From Rattus norvegicus (lineage: Eukaryota > Chordata > Mammalia > Rodentia > Muridae): 64,000 nt of DNA. The notes beneath the pieces were generated by a model. It was given only the letters and a program-made list of their open reading frames with translations, was not told the DNA's origin and made no database searches. The position numbers and the translations under genes were made by a program. Position 1 is the stretch's first letter, and the number at the start of each line of letters is the position of its first letter. This document shows positions 59,575 through 64,000 of this stretch, one piece after another. The stretch lies in NCBI RefSeq assembly GCF_036323735.1, contig NC_086021.1, forward strand, positions 163,124,976 through 163,188,975, written 5' to 3'.

Positions 59575-62500
59575 CTTGAGGAATTACCTGGCTCAGCCTT
59601 CTCATCTTTCAGATGGGCCCACTCTACAGACCCAGAGAGGTTAGGTGACTTATCCAACATGACCCAGCAAATCTCTGACCAAGCTGAGTCCAGGAGCCTG
59701 ACTTCTTGCCTTCTCAATTGAGAATCTTTTGTGCTCTGAGAACAATCACTTTGAGAAGCTGGCAGAGACTCGAATGTTAGCCAGGCTTCCATCCTGAGGT
59801 CTATGGTGGCTAGGGAAGGTTCTGGGCATGAAACGAGCAAATCTGTTCAAAAGGGAGCCTAACTGGGCACAGAGCAGGGGGCAGTAGAAGGCCCAGCAGG
59901 GCAGCCAGGGAGGTCAGACAGCAAGGATGCCGCCTGCAAGGGGCTGGGGAGATAGGACCTACTCATTCTGTGCCCACCACAGGATTTCACTCAATGCTTG
60001 TGTGACATACCCCATAATACCACAAGGGTCAAAAGACAATCCAGAAAGCAGGCCAGGCACAGAAGTTGGTATGGTCATGCAAGGTCTAAACACCAGGTCA
60101 GGAGCCTGTTCGGTGACACAGGGTACTGCTTCATACTACAGCTCCACCCAGAGGAGAAAGGGGCAGGGTGAGAGCCCATGAGAAAGCCCAGGAGGGCTGT
60201 ATGAAACAACTTGAGGGAAAAAAGTAAAAATAAAAAGCAATGGAGGCTTGGGCAAGCCTCGTGGAAGAGACTAGAATGAGGAGCGCTCAGGCTGAGGACC
60301 CAGGGAGGTCTGGGGACAAATGGAAGAACAAATTCTTGGGCTCTTCTTCTCCCCCCCCCCCGCCCCCACCACCTAACTTCCAAGTGACCATTAGGCCAAG
60401 AGAAGATGCCAGGTCACTCCAAGGCCAGAGTAGCTGGGGGGTGGGAGGGGGAATGGGGTGGAGCAAGACCACTCAGCACAGGAGGGAGGCCATGCCAGGC
60501 CCTCAGTTTTTCACAACTCAGTCTTTGAAAATCATCCAACCGAATGGTTAGTTCACAGAAGCACTAATTGCAAACTGACCGGCTCTATAAATTTACTGAT
60601 CTGAGGCTTAGTTTTAGATGTTTGTCAAGGAAGCATATCTGTGAATACTTACCCTCTTTGATATGGTCAATGGATATTGTTGACAGGGCCAAACATCTAG
60701 TGCTTTCAGGTTTCCAGTTGATTCAGACTCCTGATTCAGACATCTATTTTCAAGATGTTTCATTTCTACCACCCTGGTAGGATATTTTAGGTTCAGTGTG
60801 AGAATTGGGTAGACTATATTTCCTGAGTAGATTTATAGGAAACCTTCAATCTTCAACAAACTGAATCTTCCTTAAAACACCATGAAGAAGGTGAACTTCC
60901 TAACAGTACTCACAAGTCTGGAGTGTTTTTAAGAAGAATGTTCCTTTAAAAGACAGGAGTGAGTGAAGGTGTGGAGGGACTGTGAGTCAATCAGGGTTGT
61001 ACAACCCGGGGCTCACAGGACACATGTGTATATCCCAGAATAGTATGAATATGGCCCAGCCCATTTGTAGATGGTAATGTCATATTGAAACGTCAAAAGT
61101 TGTACCCCCCTAGTGAAGTCTGTTTTCCCTGGGATGCCTGCTGTTCAGGGCTGCCTGGTTAAGTAGGAGGTTGGAACACAAACGGTCCTGAGGCTAGGGG
61201 CTGGGGTCTGTAGCTACACGGAACCTCCCAAACATACCTGCAGGACAGCCTGCCCACCAGGCCCTGAGCTCTGCCTTTCTCTTGCAGAGTGGCTCCGTGA
61301 GCACAGCCTCCCACTGGCCAACATCAAAGGCATCTCCTTCAGCCATGCCCAAATGGACTTCTCTGAGGTAAGTGCAGGGGAGAGGTCTCCCTGTGATGCT
61401 CAGCAAATGGGCAGGAAGTTAGAGCCTGAGGCCACTTCCAAAGCCCTCAGCCATCTTGAATGTGGTACTTCAGTTATAGAGGAATTGACTGAGGCCTTGG
61501 CATTCAGCATGAGTCCCTCAGGAAGCCAAAACACAGGGCTCATCAAGATCATCTTCCCCTACACAGATAAAGTCAATGTTATTCTCCCCCACTTTGATTG
61601 TGAGGAGACTCGAGGCTCAGAAAGGGAGAAAAACGGGGCCAGGGTGACAAAGCAGGAAGCTTTATCAGACCTCAAAGTTAATGATCTCAGCTAGGACCAC
61701 CCACCTCCCTAGAACTGAGATGTCCTGCTTGTACCTAGGGCATCCACAAATAGTGCCATTGTATCCAGTGCCTACAAGCATTCAGGGGTGGGAAGCAGGG
61801 ATCGGGTAGGAGGCCAGAGGCAGCCCACCTGACGTAAGAAAGCATAAGGGGCCCCTGAAGTGCTGCCTGGTGGATCTGCTCACAGGCCTACCTGCCTCCT
61901 ATCCCTATCCTGGCTTCCGTTCCTTCCCAAGTGGGTCAAAGTTCATACAATGAAAGTTCCAGGTCTGGGGGCTCAGTGTTGCTGCTCTTCTCAAGGACCC
62001 AAGCTCCACTCCCAGCACAACCTCCTGTAAGCTCCAGAGGACCCGATACCCTCTTCTGGCTTCCATTGGTCCCCGCACACTCATGGCATACACTCAAAGA
62101 GGCATACAAACGTATACATAGATACAAATGAATTAAAAATAGAATTTTTTAGAAAGATGAAAAATATTTGAAGGAAGTTGTCAAAGAACAAGTTGGAAGG
62201 CAGACAGAAACATAATCTCAAGTTAACAGAGTATATCTCCCATAATAATCAGTCTCCTAAAGGCTGGATGTGACTATGATAAACTCCGCACTGAGGCAGG
62301 AGGGACAGGACAGACAGAGAAAGACAGAGACAAGGACCATGGAGAGTGGAGAAGGTATTGCTAGGAAGGGTAGGTCTCAGACATATCCTCATGTTCTCAT
62401 CTCTCCACCTGAAAAGAGTTCCAAGGTTGCGGCACATCCCAGCACTCAGGAGGTGGAGGCAGGAGCCTCATGAGTTGCAGGCCAATCTGGGCTACATAAC

Positions 62501-63400
62501 GGGACCCTGCATCAAAAGGAAAGGCAGGACAAAGGCGTGAACTTGAACTTTAGGACCACAAGCTTAGGCCCTCGGCTCCCATCCCCATTCCTGACTACAA
62601 AAGCCTGCCTTCCAGACCCTGAAATGAGAAAGGCAGCAGGCATAGCCTTATGGGACCACTCTGTGTCCCTCCCCCACCCAAATTCCCAGTCTGCTGTTCC
62701 TCCCTGACATCAGCCTAGGGACCTTAGAGAATAGAGATCCTTGCTTGGGTAGGTCTAGAAGAACACATCCAGATAGTCCAGGGTTTGTGACTGCCCTAAA
62801 AATGCCACCAGTCCTGGCACCATCAGGTCAGGTGCTGACTGGGGTGTGTGGGGTCTGTTGATGGGTCTGGGTGACCAGAGTACAGCCAGAGTCTTCCAGG
62901 CACTGAAGTGTTGCCTCCTCATAACCAGACCTGTGCAAAGCAAGCCTTGCTTACCAACTTGCTTCTAGGCTGCCTTGTAGGCTGCCATTGTCCAGGTTGT
63001 GAGTTACATAACTACAGAGTGCACCAGGCAGACTGTAGTGTAGAGGGGGAAATGCCAGCTGGAGCTAGACAGGCACAACGTACGCATCCTTACATGGCTG
63101 CCCTGATTGCTCAGTCACTCGCTCACTGTCCTTTGTTCACAGTCAACGTCTCAAGAATAGCTAGTGTGAATAGTCTAGTGTGCTGCTCTTTTCATCAATG
63201 CTCCCAAGACTCCTTTTCCTCTCCACTCTATGCCCTATCCACTCAGTCCCTGACTCTTCTGTCTTAGAGTCACAGGTGTGGGCCCCTCTGGAGTGCCAGC
63301 AGCGGACTGTGAGAAGTGGGGCACATAGAGAGACTCTGTGCTATATAGAATCTATATGTATAATCTACAGGATTACATCCTGCTGACCGTCCCGGAGTAA
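45121..63400 (+). CDS. Bpifb5: BPI fold-containing family B paralogue, probably BPIFB5 (LPLUNC5), 15 coding exons, 492 aa
   Basis: Predicted secreted BPI-fold protein; its ligand and exact role are not evident. Coding exons: 45121-45232, 46234-46450, 48385-48489, 49404-49535, 50188-50272, 50363-50426, 50836-50921, 51469-51651, 54244-54297, 54587-54739, 55843-55910, 56070-56115, 58482-58545, 61288-61367, 63371-63400 (TAA). The frame is open throughout and the phases match Bpifb1 exon for exon. Residues 1-20 form a leucine-rich signal peptide. Cys175 (FEDC) and Cys219 (VCPV) match the conserved BPI disulfide; Cys137, Cys272, Cys313, Cys372 and Cys401 are additional. Sequons: N31, N166, N349, N389. 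The C-terminus (GISFSHAQMDF, then DYILLTVPE) is typical of the family. The second coding exon is 78 nt longer than in Bpifb1. The symbol rests on position directly downstream of Bpifb1, as I recall for mouse; a vomeromodulin/Bpifb9-type relative is the main alternative. The human counterparts BPIFB5P and BPIFB9P are listed as pseudogenes, whereas this copy is intact. Confidence 0.85.
46000..46120 (+). mobile_element. Old B1-like SINE
   Basis: 'GACAATCACTTAAGCACAGT' and 'TTTGAAACTAACCTGGGCAA', diverged; intron 2 of the Bpifb5-like gene. Confidence 0.45.
46451..48384. other. Intron 3 of the Bpifb5-like gene
   Basis: A diverged B1 lies near 47640-47735 ('GTTTGAGACCAGCCCAGACA'). Nothing else recognised. 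Confidence 0.5.
51652..54243. other. Intron 9 of the Bpifb5-like gene
   Basis: Contains (CA)n at 52536-52568, (CT)n at 52892-52940, an AT-rich TATATA/ACATATG stretch at 52975-53080, L1-tail-like sequence near 53545-53650 and a diverged B4 (ID plus B1) at about 53845-54030. No exon seen. Confidence 0.6.
55385..55490 (+). mobile_element. B1-like SINE
   Basis: 'GCTGAGGCAGAGGGATCACT' 'TGAGTCTAGAAGTCTGAGAC' with an AAACAAACAAACC end; intron 11 of the Bpifb5-like gene. Confidence 0.65.
56590..56742 (+). mobile_element. Truncated B2/B3 SINE with (TG)n tail
   Basis: Starts inside the element ('CAGTTCCCAACACCCGTGTG'), continues 'CTCCAGTTCCAGGGGATCTA', and ends in ACATAAAACG then (TG)n at about 56716-56742. 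Confidence 0.75.
56776..56933 (-). mobile_element. B1 SINE
   Basis: Poly-T/poly-G start, 'AAGACAGGGTTTCTCTGTGT', 'AGACCAGGCTGGCCTTGAAC': reverse-strand B1, well preserved. Confidence 0.9.
58235..58345 (+). mobile_element. B1-like SINE
   Basis: 'AACCCAGTGCTAGGGAGGCG' 'GAGGCAGGAAGATAGCAAG'; intron 13 of the Bpifb5-like gene, about 140 bp before exon 14. Confidence 0.65.
59139..59214 (+). repeat. CCCATCA heptamer array
   Basis: About ten tandem CCCATCA units with a few variants. The minus strand has regular GGG runs separated by four bases. Confidence 0.9.
59343..59573 (+). repeat. (CT)n - TG-rich - (GA)n inverted microsatellite
   Basis: CT run 59343-59400, TG-rich spacer 59401-59476, GA run 59477-59573. 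The CT and GA arms are reverse complements and could pair as a hairpin in the intron 14 transcript. Confidence 0.95.
60349..60366 (+). repeat. Poly-C tract
   Basis: C run with a single G interruption; intron 14 of the Bpifb5-like gene. Confidence 0.85.
61955..62145 (+). mobile_element. Diverged B2/B3-family SINE
   Basis: 'CTGTAAGCTCCAGAGGACCC' 'GATACCCTCTTCTGGCTTCC' with an AAATGAATTAAAAATAG tail; intron 15 of the Bpifb5-like gene. Confidence 0.65.
62430..62530 (+). mobile_element. B1-like SINE
   Basis: 'CACATCCCAGCACTCAGGAG' 'GTGGAGGCAGGAGCCTCATG'; intron 15 of the Bpifb5-like gene. Confidence 0.7.
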
Positions 63401-63518
63401 CCATTCTGCTGGGGCTCTATCCCTGCCCACAGCTGCACACACTCAAGAGCCCGAAGTCCAGGATCAGCGTCAGTCCCAGTGCAGTTCACGGCTGTAATAA
63501 AGATGTTTCCTCTGTGAG
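63401..63518 (+). terminator. Bpifb5: Bpifb5-like gene 3' UTR and poly(A) signal
   Basis: After the TAA at 63398-63400 there is a short 3' UTR with AATAAA at 63496-63501, followed by a GT-rich stretch (TCTGTGAGTCTGGGTCTGAG) suited to cleavage-factor binding. Confidence 0.75.
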
Positions 63519-64000
63519 TCTGGGTCTGAGTCTCATGTGTTTCCTGGGAGCTGGGAAGATGACTTGAAGTGTTTAAATGACAGGCATCCTTCCCAGCTCT
63601 AGTTTTCCTATGACCCTTCTAGAAAGTGCTCTGAGTTCTGTCCTCAATACCCAGAAAATGGCAGAAGGAAATAGGATAAGGGTTTATGGATGGGGGAGTA
63701 CACATTCATAAATCAAAATATTATTTTGTGATTAAATTTTCCCTGCATTTCCCTTTTTTAATCAATGATAAAATTTTAATTTCAATGCAGCAATTATTAA
63801 TGTATTCACACTTTAAACATTCTCATTCTGTCATGAATAATGACTAAGATCCTGAATTTAAAACTTTTTTTCATTTATCATAATGGTATGCTACATAGAC
63901 TGTGGGAGGGGGCAGTGATCGGGATGTAAGCTGAGTAAATGAATGAATGAATAAATAAATAAAAAGTAAATAAATAAATAAAGAAATAGTACAAATAAAT
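63519..64000. other. AT-rich 3' flank
   Basis: No gene seen. The window ends in an (AAAT)n-type run from about 63936. Confidence 0.6.

Overview
The window is nuclear DNA of a rodent, most likely rat (Rattus). Genes are split by introns with standard GT/AG borders. The dispersed repeats are rodent-specific: B1, B2/B3 and B4 SINEs, an Lx-type L1 tail, and a URR1 DNA transposon. At least three ID SINEs are near-identical to each other and have intact target-site duplications; recent ID amplification of this kind is characteristic of rat. No bacterial, plasmid, phage or CRISPR features are present.

Two complete protein genes were assembled exon by exon, both on the + strand and tail to head. (1) Bpifb1 (Lplunc1): TATA-like promoter near 18165, non-coding exon 1 ending at 18234, coding sequence 20646-41315 in 15 coding exons (473 aa), poly(A) signal at 41426. 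(2) A BPI-fold family B paralogue, by position and sequence probably Bpifb5 (Lplunc5): TATA box at 44781, inferred non-coding exon 1 ending at 44849, coding sequence 45121-63400 in 15 coding exons (492 aa), poly(A) signal at 63496. The two genes have the same exon count, the same intron phases and several identical exon lengths (112, 64, 86, 54, 68, 46 and 64 nt), so they arose by tandem duplication. Both proteins have a signal peptide, the conserved N-domain cysteine pair of the BPI/LBP/PLUNC family and several N-glycosylation sequons. They should be secreted lipid-binding-type proteins of airway, oral or nasal epithelium.

Layout: 1-18 kb is intergenic DNA rich in SINEs and microsatellites, with no exon I can support; one 284-codon open stretch on the minus strand at 7433-8287 is recorded as doubtful. 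18.2-41.4 kb is Bpifb1. 41.4-44.8 kb is a short intergenic gap with an ID element and B1/B2 SINEs. 44.8-63.5 kb is the Bpifb5-like gene. The last 0.5 kb is AT-rich flank.

I did not find a new molecular system. The more unusual items are structural: a 24-bp minisatellite in Bpifb1 intron 6 carrying a consensus AP-1 site in 16 of 17 units; an inverted duplication in Bpifb1 intron 1; a direct repeat flanking Bpifb1 exon 11; a CT/GA inverted microsatellite in the Bpifb5-like gene; a young ID insertion next to the exon 6 branch-point region; and nested retroelement insertions upstream.
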